Below, in pieces: positions 1-9,963 of a DNA stretch of 31,460 nucleotides. Below the pieces are notes generated by a model. It was not told where the DNA came from. It did not search any database and worked only from the letters and a program-made list of their open reading frames with translations. The DNA is from Nemertoderma westbladi (taxonomy: Eukaryota; Xenacoelomorpha; Nemertodermatida; Nemertodermatidae), in assembly GCA_032718475.1 (NCBI GenBank), contig JAUCBJ010008285.1:1-31460 (forward strand). Direction: 5' to 3'. A program made the translations under genes and the position numbers. Numbering within the stretch: the stretch's first letter is position 1; each line of letters starts with the position of its first letter.

Positions 1-58
1 CGAACCTTAACGGGGATGATAAACTGTCTTGGGATGAATACTTTAATCGAACCTACGG
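1..58 (+). CDS. CREC-family EF-hand protein, partial exon (5' part outside window)
   Basis: Reading from base 3, the frame encodes a 12-residue EF-hand loop (N-L-N-G-D-D-K-L-S-W-D-E) followed by YFNRTYG. Reticulocalbins and calumenin, calcium-binding proteins of the ER and secretory pathway, have a very similar EF-hand followed by a TYG motif, so this is probably the same gene as the exon near 936-1101. Position 1 of the loop is Asn rather than Asp, and position 6 is Asp rather than Gly, as in some reticulocalbin loops. The frame stays open to a TGA near 132, so the exon end is uncertain. A GT at 59-60 would leave phase 2, which matches an AG at 934-935, but the donor (GGGTCAAT) is weak. RCN and CALU cannot be separated on this fragment. 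Confidence 0.55.
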
Positions 59-620
59 GTCAATAGTCTCTTATGGCGTAAAACCCTGGAGAACCATTGG
101 GGCTACTAAATATCACGCAACTACTGTATATTGATTGATGATGTCCTATAAAGTTTGGACATCCAACAAATATTTACTGTTGGTATTATCTGCTATATGG
201 TAGTATCTATTATAATAATATGATATTACTGTATATATGGTGGTATTATCTGCTAAGGAGTAAGTACTACACTACTATATATATAGTATATATGGACTTA
301 TACTTTTATGCAGTTTTTATAGACTCTGCCAGTAGGCCTAGTTTAAATCATACATGCCGCTTACATGTCTAGTAATAGTAAAAGGTCTCTCGATAATTCC
401 AATGCTTTTTAAGTCTTTGGTTATTACTACTGTAGGATGCCAGATTTTCAGCAGTTTTCTAGTTTAGAACGTTCTAAACCTTTTGAATATTGTTAGATTT
501 ATTTTAATTATTTACTATACCCATAATGATTAAATTGCTGCTATCTTATTCTGTAATGTTACGTAATATTTACTACATACATACAGTAGTTGGGTGCGTG
601 TATAACGGTTTGACTTATAC

Positions 621-664
621 TTTCTGTTCCGCTTAGCGCCTTTTCTGTTCCGCTTAGCGCCTTA
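621..664. repeat. Tandem duplication of a 21-bp unit
   Basis: CTGTTCCGCTTAGCGCCTT occurs twice head to tail. The repeat lies in the probable intron between the two CREC exons and has no coding content. Confidence 0.7.
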
Positions 665-935
665 GAGTATAAACCCTATGTAATTTTGGCGCTTTATGAA
701 TAATGATATATATTATTTAAAAATATAAACTGCACTCGAAAGTTATTACCTTTTTAGAGTCTATATCAGAGAATTGGACATTTTATTTTTCTTAACAAAC
801 ATTATTGGGTTTGTTACAAAATAAATTTAGTATGACCCTATTATGTGGCATTATTAAAAGTAGAAAAACAACTTACAATAATTGATTTAAAACATTTTCA
901 CTAAAATAAACGAATAATTTAGACACAGAGACTAG

Positions 936-1101
936 TTCAGAAGAAGATGACGGCTCCAAGGGTTACAAGGATATGGTTGACAGAGATAGACAAAGATGGA
1001 AATTAGCAGATGTAGATGAGGACGATGAATTGACGATTAAAGAATTCGGTTATTTCCTACATCCGGAGTGTATTCATCACATGCTACAAGCGGTCGTTAT
1101 G
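936..1101 (+). CDS. CREC-family EF-hand protein (reticulocalbin/calumenin-like), internal exon
   Basis: The frame running through an ATG at 973 encodes an acidic linker, then DMVDRDRQRWKLADVDEDDE and FGYFLHPE. The pattern RD-x-x-RW/F-x-x-AD, an EF-hand loop with Asp at 1, 3 and 5 and Glu at 12, then FLHPE is a hallmark of CREC proteins. These are luminal calcium-binding proteins with up to six EF-hands. The 3' boundary is a GTTAGT donor at 1102-1107. Homologues continue with another EF-hand at this point, whereas the sequence here turns into non-coding DNA. The 5' boundary could be the AG at 934-935 (phase 2, fits the exon at 1-58) or the AG at 921-922 (phase 1, does not fit). The open frame runs on to 1218, but the part after 1101 is probably intron. 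No further exon of the gene is visible downstream. Confidence 0.6.
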
Positions 1102-1219
1102 GTTAGTATCCAACATGCTTCCCAGATATTCAGTGTAGATTTTGAATTGAGACTTAACACTAATATAAATCCGCTGAAATGTAAATATCGAATTTTTTTT
1201 ATTCCATTAGGAATATAAC

Positions 1220-2300
1220 GGTGCCTTCAGGTAATATAAATGTGAATGACATTAATTTGCAGTGGGTAGGCAGACAAGGCTATATACTTTAAATTGTTCC
1301 TTTTTCTCCCAAAAATAGAACTGTAACTTGTTCTATTGATTTAGTTTATTGTTTTGGTTAGAATAACGTGCCACTGTAACCTGCTCCTTATGTCTTGAGT
1401 GATAGGGAGTTGTGGCGGCGCAATTTTGTCGACAAGCCGGCACAGCATTCTTAAAAATGCAGCTTCAATGCAGCATGCCGATCCTAGTAGTAGTAGTCAG
1501 TCCAATCCCACTTTCGTGCTACGTATTGTCTCATGCATTCCTTGACCGATTAGTCACTATTTTCTGCTATCATTTCTGGTAAATTTATTGTAGGCACTGT
1601 TTGCCGTATAAATATTATAAAAACGATGTTACATTTAACTTAATAAAGACAATTATTTTATAGTCATAATCATAAATTCGTCTTTTCTCATTATTATTTG
1701 CAAATTAAACAGCATTCGCAGCGCAGATAACATCAGATTCGTGTCATCAGAAAAAATGACACTATATTACGGGTCATTGTGTAAATACATTTTCTAAAGC
1801 TTTTATTTATAGACCGTAATTTGTGAATCACCACAGATATGTCCGTAATTAAAACTGCCCAATCAGAAAAGAGATAGCATGACAAATCATGGGGCCACTG
1901 GTCACGATAATTCAAGTGCAAATGATAACAAATTTCAAATATTAAATTGTTGATACATAAATTTTATCATTATACATGTTACCATGGCAAAGGAATTGTA
2001 AACAAATGCGATATACAAATATATTTTTGATAGACTTTTATCTCCTTAACTCATCTGCCAAATCTTAATACCAGAGATATTCGTGGACTTGAATTACTTC
2101 CGTGCAAAGTTTGAACTTTGTATTCGGTTACCTTGTCAACCACAATATTACAATTCTAGAAACACATTTTAATAAATTTATGAGCCTCCATCCCATACCC
2201 AACCAAATTAGTAGTTATGAAGTTATGACGAAAATTTAATCAAAATAAATTTACTGCATTGCCAAAAATACGGAAGATAAGCACGGACTGTATTAGATAA
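1220..2300. other. Non-coding AT-rich stretch between CREC exon and TOE1
   Basis: No exon or RNA gene is recognised in this stretch. It may be intron of the CREC gene, with TOE1 lying inside that gene on the opposite strand, or plain intergenic DNA. The only structure seen is one copy of a dispersed repeat at 1310-1390. Confidence 0.5.
1310..1390 (+). repeat. Dispersed repeat, copy 1
   Basis: About 80 bp beginning CAAAAATAGAACTGTAA and ending CCACTGTAACCTGCTCCTT is repeated, with small indels, at 4235-4321 in the same orientation. The pair flanks the TOE1 gene. The copies differ at scattered sites, which suggests an old interspersed element of unknown family. Confidence 0.65.
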
Positions 2301-2305
2301 AAGCG

Positions 2306-3919
2306 CTATACTGGAAATATTTTAATTATTTTAAGTTTGTGATTCTGGGATGTTTTCGCGTAGTAACTCTTCTGCACCAATAAAGGGACGTCTTTACAGG
2401 CCAAACTGAGTTTATTCGCCGCTTCAGACATGTTAAACCGACCGAAATCTCCGTTGTATACGACGGAGTCGTCTGTCGATTGTCGGAGGAAGTATGCGAA
2501 GACGAACCCAGTCATGAGTGCGTCGTACCCCGCCGTGTGCCCCCCGTCGTACCCCGCCGTGTGCCCCCCGTCGTACCCCGCCGTGTGCCCCCCATCGTAC
2601 CCCGCTGTGTGCCCCCCATCGTACCCCGCTGTGTGCCCCCCGTCGTACCCCGCCGTGTGCCCCGCCGTGTGCCCCCCGTCGTACCCCGCCGTGTGCCCCC
2701 CGTCGTACCCCGCCGTGTGCCCCCCGTCGTACCCCGCCGTGTGCCCCCCGTCGTACCCCGCCGTGTGCCTCCCGTCTGTGTCGGTGGCACCCAGTGGGTA
2801 GTCGGCAGTATTGGGATCGTCGCCATTCACTTCGATTACAGTGTTCGGAATATATTCTGAGTCCCGATGGCACTCCGAGTTCGGAATATCTTCCGATTTA
2901 ACTTCCGGTTCCAGATTTACTTCCGGTTCCGTTTTAACTTCCTGTTCCAGGTTAACTTCCGGTTGCATATCTTTCGATCTGTTACGGCGTTTACTCCTAC
3001 GATACTTCCTGTGCAAATATTTATCTAGAATATCGTCGAGATTATGCGACAGTTTGCACTCGCGGTTGTTGCAGTAACCGTAGGCCGAGTACTTGGGGCA
3101 GAATTCCGCGGTCGTGGTGGCGACGGCTTCCCGGTGGCTAGGCAACGGGAATCGTTGGTACGCCACTCGGGAGGCCTCGTCCGGCCTCGGGAACTGCATC
3201 GCTACGCTCGTCCGGCTCCGCGCGTTCAGACGCTGGGCGGCGCGGAACGCGTAGCCCAGGAAACTGGCCCCGAAACGACCCCGGAAGTCCGAGAGATACT
3301 TCGTGTCGAATAAACCCGCGGGGAACATCTCGCAGAGGTCGGCGACGAATCGCTCCAACTTCCGGGGCAGTTCGCAGTAAAAGTTATCGTAAATAAATAC
3401 CAAATCAAGGAACCCGTTGTGGAGAACTACGGGCTTCTTCGCGGCCAGGAGGAAAGAAAACAGATGTCGGAAGTCGGGAGGGCTCGAACTCGGCTCCTTG
3501 GATTTGTCATTGCCCCTCCGATATGGAAGTCCGTGGGTAAACATATGGTTGAAGTCGAATCCGTGACGGACCAAGAATGTGCAGGAAACCGGGTCTACCA
3601 CGAAGTGGTCCGTGCAGAGAACCGCGAACTCAAAGGAATCAACTCGGAACGTCATTGTGGTGACGTCACTGGTTACCATGGTGTAGCAGGAGACCCCGAC
3701 GCTGACTACGGCGCGGGTCTTGGCCGCGGCCGCAATACCCTCGTATCGCTCGTCCACGGTCGGGACGATGAACTTCCGTCGATCCCCCAACCCGCTCAGT
3801 TCCAGATCCATCGCTAGGAACGTCGCTCCGCTTATCGCTGACTTTACGGAGTTTAGTGTTGCATCAAAGTTGCGTCGATCAATCTTTAATAAGGGAATGT
3901 TTGTCTCCCAGTCCGACAT
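2306..3919 (-). CDS. TOE1: TOE1-type 3'-exonuclease/deadenylase with expanded catalytic-motif repeat
   Basis: This 537-residue protein has the full TOE1 layout. Known TOE1 proteins are nuclear (Cajal body) DEDDh exonucleases of the CAF1 family that trim the 3' ends of snRNAs and other small RNAs. Exo I is MDLELSGLG with D38 and E40; Exo II is HNGFLD with D172; DLCEMFPAG (194-202) and FDTKY (204-208) are family signatures. A C-x8-C-x4-C-x3-H zinc finger uses C274, C283, C288 and H292. A basic stretch at 305-316 resembles a nuclear localisation signal. Exo III is HTAGYDALMTG with H461 and D466, split from the rest of the nuclease by the finger and a disordered linker, as in human TOE1. All catalytic residues are present. 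The oddity is residues 385-460, where HTAGYDGG is repeated just before the real Exo III motif. Acidic PEVNLE/PEVKSE-like repeats (about 320-342) precede it. The gene is a single exon starting at an ATG that gives a normal N-terminus. Confidence 0.93.
   Translation of the reverse strand: MSDWETNIPLLKIDRRNFDATLNSVKSAISGATFLAMDLELSGLGDRRKFIVPTVDERYEGIAAAAKTRAVVSVGVSCYTMVTSDVTTMTFRVDSFEFAVLCTDHFVVDPVSCTFLVRHGFDFNHMFTHGLPYRRGNDKSKEPSSSPPDFRHLFSFLLAAKKPVVLHNGFLDLVFIYDNFYCELPRKLERFVADLCEMFPAGLFDTKYLSDFRGRFGASFLGYAFRAAQRLNARSRTSVAMQFPRPDEASRVAYQRFPLPSHREAVATTTAEFCPKYSAYGYCNNRECKLSHNLDDILDKYLHRKYRRSKRRNRSKDMQPEVNLEQEVKTEPEVNLEPEVKSEDIPNSECHRDSEYIPNTVIEVNGDDPNTADYPLGATDTDGRHTAGYDGGHTAGYDGGHTAGYDGGHTAGYDGGHTAGHTAGYDGGHTAGYDGGHTAGYDGGHTAGYDGGHTAGYDGGHTAGYDALMTGFVFAYFLRQSTDDSVVYNGDFGRFNMSEAANKLSLACKDVPLLVQKSYYAKTSQNHKLKIIKIFPV
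2522..2767 (-). repeat. 24-bp coding minisatellite in TOE1 (HTAGYDGG repeat)
   Basis: On the minus strand the unit encodes the octapeptide HTAGYDGG. Histidines fall at residues 385, 393, 401, 409, 417, 421, 429, 437, 445, 453 and 461. The copy at 417 is cut to HTAG, and the last copy (461-466) is the true catalytic motif, followed by ALMTG. That makes ten complete HTAGYD hexapeptides plus one partial. The units are almost identical at the DNA level (one or two variant sites), which points to recent expansion. Because 24 is a multiple of three and the unit lacks stop codons, the array is open in all six frames. Confidence 0.95.
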
Positions 3920-4234
3920 TGTAAGTCGACAGAATAGTTTGTCTCTAGCTTAGCTATAATATGTCTGTATGTTTCTGTGAACTGACACTGTCTGGCAGTT
4001 TGATCAGTCATTAAAATCAGGATACTTTGCTCTTTGGAGAATTTAAATTTCCCGCTATATAATGTTGGTTTGTCATCAACGAAGATCTGTTTTCCTGTTT
4101 TTAACGATTCCTTATTCGTTAAAAACATGTCTGCTCTCTCTTTGGCTGTTTTTTTCTGATAGGGGGGAACTGGATGCAATAAAAATTCATCCCTCTCCAG
4201 GGGAAATTCGACGCAAATAACAGCTGCTTACACT
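3920..4234. other. TOE1 upstream region
   Basis: This stretch immediately upstream of the TOE1 start should hold its promoter and 5' UTR. I see no clear TATA or initiator motif. A minus-strand open frame (3886-4179, starting at an ATG) overlaps the TOE1 start in another frame and resembles no protein I know. Confidence 0.35.
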
Positions 4235-4321
4235 CAAAAATAAAACTGTAAACCTGTTATATTGTATTGAGTATATTGTTTTGGTTAAAATAACGTACGT
4301 GCCACTGTAACCTGCTCCTTT
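4235..4321 (+). repeat. Dispersed repeat, copy 2
   Basis: This is the second copy of the repeat at 1310-1390. It shares TTGTTTTGGTTA, AATAACG and CCACTGTAACCTGCTCCTT in the same order. It carries a 4-bp ACGT duplication (AACGTACGTG against AACGTG). Confidence 0.65.
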
Positions 4322-5282
4322 CCCTAAATTGAGAATTTAACCAGGCGCGAATCGAGCGGGGGGCTGAGGGGCTCTAGGCCCTCGCTTGAGTCATGTCCAG
4401 ACCAGACCAGACCATGAAGTAAACGAGGATCCGCTTTGACTTATAATAATGTAATATACCCACGTTCAGTAATAATTAGGAAAACACACACTTGGCTATA
4501 TTCAAAATTAAAGGGAGCTGGAAGATGCCCAACTTATTTATAGGTCAGTCAGTCTCAGTACCAACATACAACTGGTGCTCATTCTTAACAACCAACGTTG
4601 GACCATCAACTACTGTATTATTGAAAAAAATTTAGATTCAAAAGTTCTTAATTTTTTTTTGCTAAAATTTTGGAAAAAAAGGCTGTTTTAGCTAAAAACA
4701 AAGTATTGTTTTTAGATGTACTGTATATTTGACCTATATTACATAAATAAACATTGTGGTGTTGTAGCCCTTCAAGTCTAAGCCACCAAGCTCTTACTGT
4801 AGTACCAGCTTACCAAATTATTTGCCCATTTAGTGAATATTCACCATGTTAGCAATGTACGACGAGAACCATGTACAAATATAATAAATGGGTAAACACT
4901 AAAGTCTTACACCCCTTAATCTAACAAAAAAAAAAACATAGGATCAGGACATTAAGCCCTAAGTAGTACTTAGCCCTAAGGCCATCAAAAAAACGACACA
5001 AAATAATACAAACAAAAACGACATAAACAAATATATTGAAACATGCTCAACATACAGGTATGTATCGCTCCCTAACCCTAACCTAACCGCCATACACTAA
5101 ATGATACCGGTAGTATACTGCACAATAGCTAAGCCTATATTCCATAGAAAAATATATGACATTTTGTCGCCGTAAAGGGGTAGAACTCAAGCAAAAATAA
5201 TTAATACCATGCACGAACCATGTACGGATGTCACGAGTATAGATGATAGAGCCGGCATAGTGTCAGGCGTATAATTCGATAG
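4322..5282. other. AT-rich non-coding stretch before the minisatellite
   Basis: No open frame of note and no RNA gene is recognised. The stretch has A/T-rich runs, a short CAGACCAGACCAGACC repeat near 4400 and a short telomere-like ACCCTAACCTAACC near 5075 that is far too short to be a telomere. Confidence 0.5.
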
Positions 5283-8200
5283 CTGCTACCCGAAGGTAGG
5301 GGTGAGCGCAACTCCTATCTGCTACCCGAAGTTAGAGGTGGCGGCTACTCCTATCTGCTATCCGAAGGTAGGGGTGGGTCCTACACCTCTCTGCTACCCG
5401 AAGGTAGGCGTGAGCGCTACTCCTATCTGCTACCCGAAGGTAGGGTGAGCGCTACTCCTCTCTGCTACCCGAAGGTAGAGGTGGCGGCTACTCCTATCTG
5501 CTATCCGAAGGTAGGGGTGGGTCATACACCTCTCTGCTACCCGAAGGTAGGCGTGAGCGCTACTCCTATCTGCTACCCGAAGGTAGGGGTGAGCGCTACT
5601 CCTCTCTGCTACCTGAAGGTAGGGGTGGGCGCTACTCCTATCTGCTACCCGAAGGTAGGGGTGGGCGATACTCCTATCTGCTACCCGAAGGTAGGGGTGA
5701 GCGCTACTCCTATCTGCTACCCGAAGGTAGGGTGAGCGCTACTCCTCTCTGCTACCTGAAGGTAGGGGTGGGCGCTACTCCTATCTGCTACCCGAAGGTA
5801 GGGTGAGCGCTACTCCTATCTGCTACCCGAAGGTAGGGTGAGCGCTACTCCTCTCTGCTACCTGAAGGTAGGGGTGGGCGCTACTCCTATCTGCTACCCG
5901 AAGGTAGGGTGAGCGCTACTCCTATCTGCTACCCGAAGGTAGGGTGAGCGCTACTCCTATCTGCTACCCGAAGGTAGGGGTGAGCGCTACTCCTATCTTC
6001 TACCCGAAGGTAGGGGTGGGCGCTACTCCTATCTGCTACCTGAAGGTAGGGGTGGGCGCTACTCCTATCTGCTACCCGAAGGTAGGGGTAGATGCTACTC
6101 CTATCTGCTACCCGAAGGTAGGGGTGGGCGCTACTCCTATCTGCTACCTGAAGGTAGGGGTGGGCGCTACTCCTATCTGCTACCCGAGGGTAGGGGTGGG
6201 CGCTACTCCTATCTGCTACCCGAAGGTAGGGTGAGCGCTACTCCTCTCTGCTACCTGAAGGTAGGGGTGGGCGCTACTCCTATCTGCTACCCGAAGGTAG
6301 GGTGAGCGCTACTCCTATCTGCTACCCGAAGGTAGGGTGAGCGCTACTCCTCTCTGCTACCTGAAGGTAGGGGTGGGCGCTACTCCTATCTGCTACCCGA
6401 AGGTAGGGTGAGCGCTACTCCTATCTGCTACCCGAAGGTAGGGTGAGCGCTACTCCTATCTGCTACCCGAAGGTAGGGTGAGCGCTACTCCTCTCTGCTA
6501 CCTGAAGGTAGGGGTGGGCGCTACTCCTATCTGCTACCCGAAGGTAGGGGTGGGCGCTACTCCTATCTGCTACCTGAAGGTAGGGGTGGGCGCTACTCCT
6601 ATCTGCTACCCGAGGGTAGGGGTGGGCGCTACTCCTATCTGCTACCCGAAGGTAGGGGTGGGCGCTACTCCTATCTGCTACCTGAAGGTAGGGGTGGGCG
6701 CTACTCCTATCTGCTACCCGAGGGTAGGGGTGGGCGCTACTCCTATCTGCTACCCGAAGGTAGGGGTGGGCGCTACTCCTATCTGCTACCTGAAGGTAGG
6801 GGTGGGCGCTACTCCTATCTGCTACCCGAGGGTAGGGGTGGGCGCTACTCCTATCTGCTACCCGAAGGTAGGGTGAGCGCTACTCCTCTCTGCTACCTGA
6901 AGGTAGGGGTGGGCGCTACTCCTATCTGCTACCCGAAGGTAGGGTGAGCGCTACTCCTATCTGCTACCCGAAGGTAGGGTGAGCGCTACTCCTCTCTGCT
7001 ACCTGAAGGTAGGGGTGGGCGCTACTCCTATCTGCTACCCGAAGGTAGGGTGAGCGCTACTCCTATCTGCTACCCGAAGGTAGGGTGAGCGCTACTCCTA
7101 TCTGCTACCCGAAGGTAGGGGTGAGCGCTACTCCTATCTTCTACCCGAAGGTAGGGGTGGGCGCTACTCCTATCTGCTACCTGAAGGTAGGGGTGGGCGC
7201 TACTCCTATCTGCTACCCGAAGGTAGGGGTAGATGCTACTCCTATCTTCTACCCGAAGGTAGGGGTGGGTGCTACTTCTATCTGCTACAATAAGGTAGGG
7301 GTGGGCGCTACTCCTATCTGCTACCCGAAGGTAGGGGTAGATGCTACTCATATCTTCTACCCGAATGTAGGGGTGGGTGCTACTCCTATCTGCTACAATA
7401 AGGTAGGGGTGAGCGCTACTCCTATCTGCTACCCGAAGGTAGGGTGAGCGCTACTCCTCTCTGCTACCTGAAGGTAGGGGTGGGCGCTACTCCTATCTGC
7501 TACCCGAAGGTAGGGGTGAGCGCTACTCCTATCTGCTACCCGAAGGTAGGGTGAGCGCTACTCCTCTCTGCTACCTGAAGGTAGGGGTGGGCGCTACTCC
7601 TATCTGCTACCCGAAGGTAGGGGTGAGCGCTACTCCTATCTGCTACCCGAAGGTAGGGTGAGCGCTACTCGTGGGTGCTACTCCTATCTGCTACAATAAG
7701 GTAGGGGTGGGCGCTACTCCTATCTGCTACCCGAAGGTAGGGGTAGATGCTACTCCTATCTGCTACCTGAATGTAGGGGTGGGCGCTACTCCTATCTGCT
7801 ACCCGAAGGTAGGGGTAGATGCTACTCCTATCTTCTACCCGAAGGTAGGGGTGGGTGCTACTCCTATCTGCTACAATAAGGTAGGGGTGGGCGCTACTCC
7901 TATCTGCTACCCGAAGGTAGGGGTAGATGCTACTCCTATCTTCTACCTGAAGGTAGGGGTGGGTGCTACTCCTATCTGCTACAATAAGGTAGGGGTGGGC
8001 GCTACTCCTATCTGCTACCCGAAGGTAGGGGTGAGCGCTACTCCTGTCTGCTACCCGAAGGTAGGGGTGAGCGCTACTCCTATCTGCTACCCGAAGGTAG
8101 GGGTGAGCGCTACTCATATCTACTACCCGAAGTTAGGGGTAGACGCTACTCCTATCTTCTACCCGAAGGTAGGGGTGGGCGCTACTCCTATCTGCTACAA

Positions 8201-9963
8201 TAAGCTAGGGGTGGGCGCTACTCCTATCTGCTACCCGAAGGTAGGGGTGGGCGCTACTCCTATCTGCTACCCGAAGGTAGGGGTGGGCGCTACTCCTATC
8301 TGCTACCCGAAGGTAGGGGTGAGCGCTACTCCTATCTGCTACCCGAAGGTAGGGGTGGGCGCTACTCCTATCTGCTACCCGAAGGTAGGGGTGGGCGCTA
8401 CTCCTATCTGCTACCCGAAGGTAGGGGTGGGCGCTACTCCTATCTTCTACCCGAAGGTAGGGGTGGACGCTACTCCTATCTGCTACCCGAAGGTAGGGGT
8501 GGGCGCTACTCCTATCTGCTACCCGAAGGTAGGGGTGGGCGCTACTCCTATCTGCTACCCGAAGGTAGGGGTGGGCGCTACTCCTATCTGCTACCCGAAG
8601 GTAGGGGTGGGCGCTACTCCTATCTGCTACCCGAAGGTAGGGGTGGGCGCTACTCCTATCTGCTACCTGAAGGTAGGGGTGGGCGCTACTCCTATCTGCT
8701 ACCTGAAGGTAGGGGTGGGCGCTACTCCTATCTGCTACCCGAAGGTAGGGGTGGGCGCTACTCCTATCTGCTACCCGAAGGTAGGGGTGGGCGCTACTCC
8801 TATCTGCTACCTGAAGGTAGGGGTGGGCGCTACTCCTATCTGCTACCTGAAGGTAGGGGTGGGCGCTACTCCTATCTGCTACCCGAAGGTAGGGGTGGGC
8901 GCTACTCCTATCTGCTACCCGAAGGTAGGGGTGGGCGCTACTCCTATCTGCTACCCGGGGTAGGGGTGGGCGCTATAACTCCTATCTACTCCTATCTGCT
9001 ACCCGAGGGTAGGGGTGGGCGCTACTCCTATCTGCTACCTGAGGGTAGGGGTGGGCGCTACTCCTATCTGCTACCCGAAGGTAGGGGTGGGCGCTACTCC
9101 TATCTGCTACCCGAAGGTAGGGGTGGGCGCTACTCCTATCTGCTACCTGAAGGTAGGGGTGGGCGCTACTCCTATCTGCTACCCGAAGGTAGGGGTGGGC
9201 GCTACTCCTATCTGCTACCCGAAGGTAGGGGTGGGCGCTACTCCTATCTGCTACCTGAAGGTAGGGGTGGGCGCTACTCCTATCTGCTACCCGAGGGTAG
9301 GGGTGGGCGCTACTCCTATCTGCTACCCGAAGGTAGGGGTGGGCGCTACTCCTATCTGCTACCTGAAGGTAGGGGTGGGCGCTACTCCTATCTGCTACCC
9401 GAGGGTAGGGGTGGGCGCTACTCCTATCTGCTACCCGAAGGTAGGGGTGGGCGCTACTCCTATCTGCTACCTGAAGGTAGGGGTGGGCGCTACTCCTATC
9501 TGCTACCCGAAGGTAGGGGTGGGCGCTACTCCTATCTGCTACCCGAAGGTAGGGGTGGGCGCTACTCCTATCTGCTACCTGAAGGTAGGGGTGGGCGCTA
9601 CTCCTATCTGCTGCCCGAAGGTAGGGGTGGGCGCTACTCCTATCTGCTACCCGAAGGTAGGGGTGGGCGCTACTCCTATCTGCTACCAGAAGGTAGGAGT
9701 GGGCGTTACTCCAATCTGTTACCTGAAGGTAGGGGTGGGCGCTACTCCTATCTGCTACCTGAAGGTAGGGGTGGGCGCTACTCCTGCTACCCGAAGGTAG
9801 GGGTGGGCGCTACTCCTATCTTCTACCTGAAGGTAGGGGTGGGCGCTACTCCTATCTGCTACCTGAAGGTAGGGGTGGGAACTACTCCTATCTGCTACCT
9901 GAAGGTAGGGGTGGGCGCTACTCCTATCTGCTACCTGAAGGTAGGGGTGGGCGTTACTCATAT
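5283..9963. repeat. Large 36-bp minisatellite array (~130 copies)
   Basis: The unit is CTACCCGAAGGTAGGGGTGG followed by GCGCTACTCCTATCTG, 36 bp in all. Variants include CTACCTGAA, CTACCCGAG and CTACAATAA at the start, CTCTCTG for CTATCTG, GAGCG or AGATG for GGGCG, and a 35-bp form with GTAGGGTGAG. The unit contains CTACC-NGAA-GGTAG, a perfect 5-bp stem with a 4-nt loop, then the G-rich run GGTAGGGGTGGG. Since 36 bp is 12 codons, the array has long stop-free frames (up to 430 codons), but 35-bp variants break them repeatedly on the left side. I regard it as non-coding satellite DNA. Roughly 8200-9700 is more homogeneous than the left part. Confidence 0.95.
5744..7660. repeat. Higher-order repeat domain inside the minisatellite
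   Basis: The CCTCTCTGCTACCTGAAGG variant recurs at 5744 and 5850, 6243 and 6349, 6885 and 6991, and 7456 and 7563. The spacing within each pair is 106-107 bp, that is, three units including 35-bp forms. A block of at least 170 bp starting near 5941 reappears almost unchanged at 7082, about 1141 bp away. These patterns indicate unequal exchange or amplification of multi-unit blocks. Confidence 0.75.

Noticed and set aside
2430-2901. Plus-strand and alternative minus-strand ORFs over the TOE1 repeat
   Set aside because: They are shadows of the stop-free 24-bp coding repeat in TOE1.
3419-3817. Plus-strand ORF opposite TOE1
   Set aside because: It is antisense to well-conserved TOE1 nuclease sequence and has no domain of its own.
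5070-5090. Telomere-like ACCCTAACCTAACC
   Set aside because: Only about two units, so chance is likely.
5283-9963. CRISPR-like array
   Set aside because: Units are contiguous with no unique spacers and the DNA is clearly eukaryotic.
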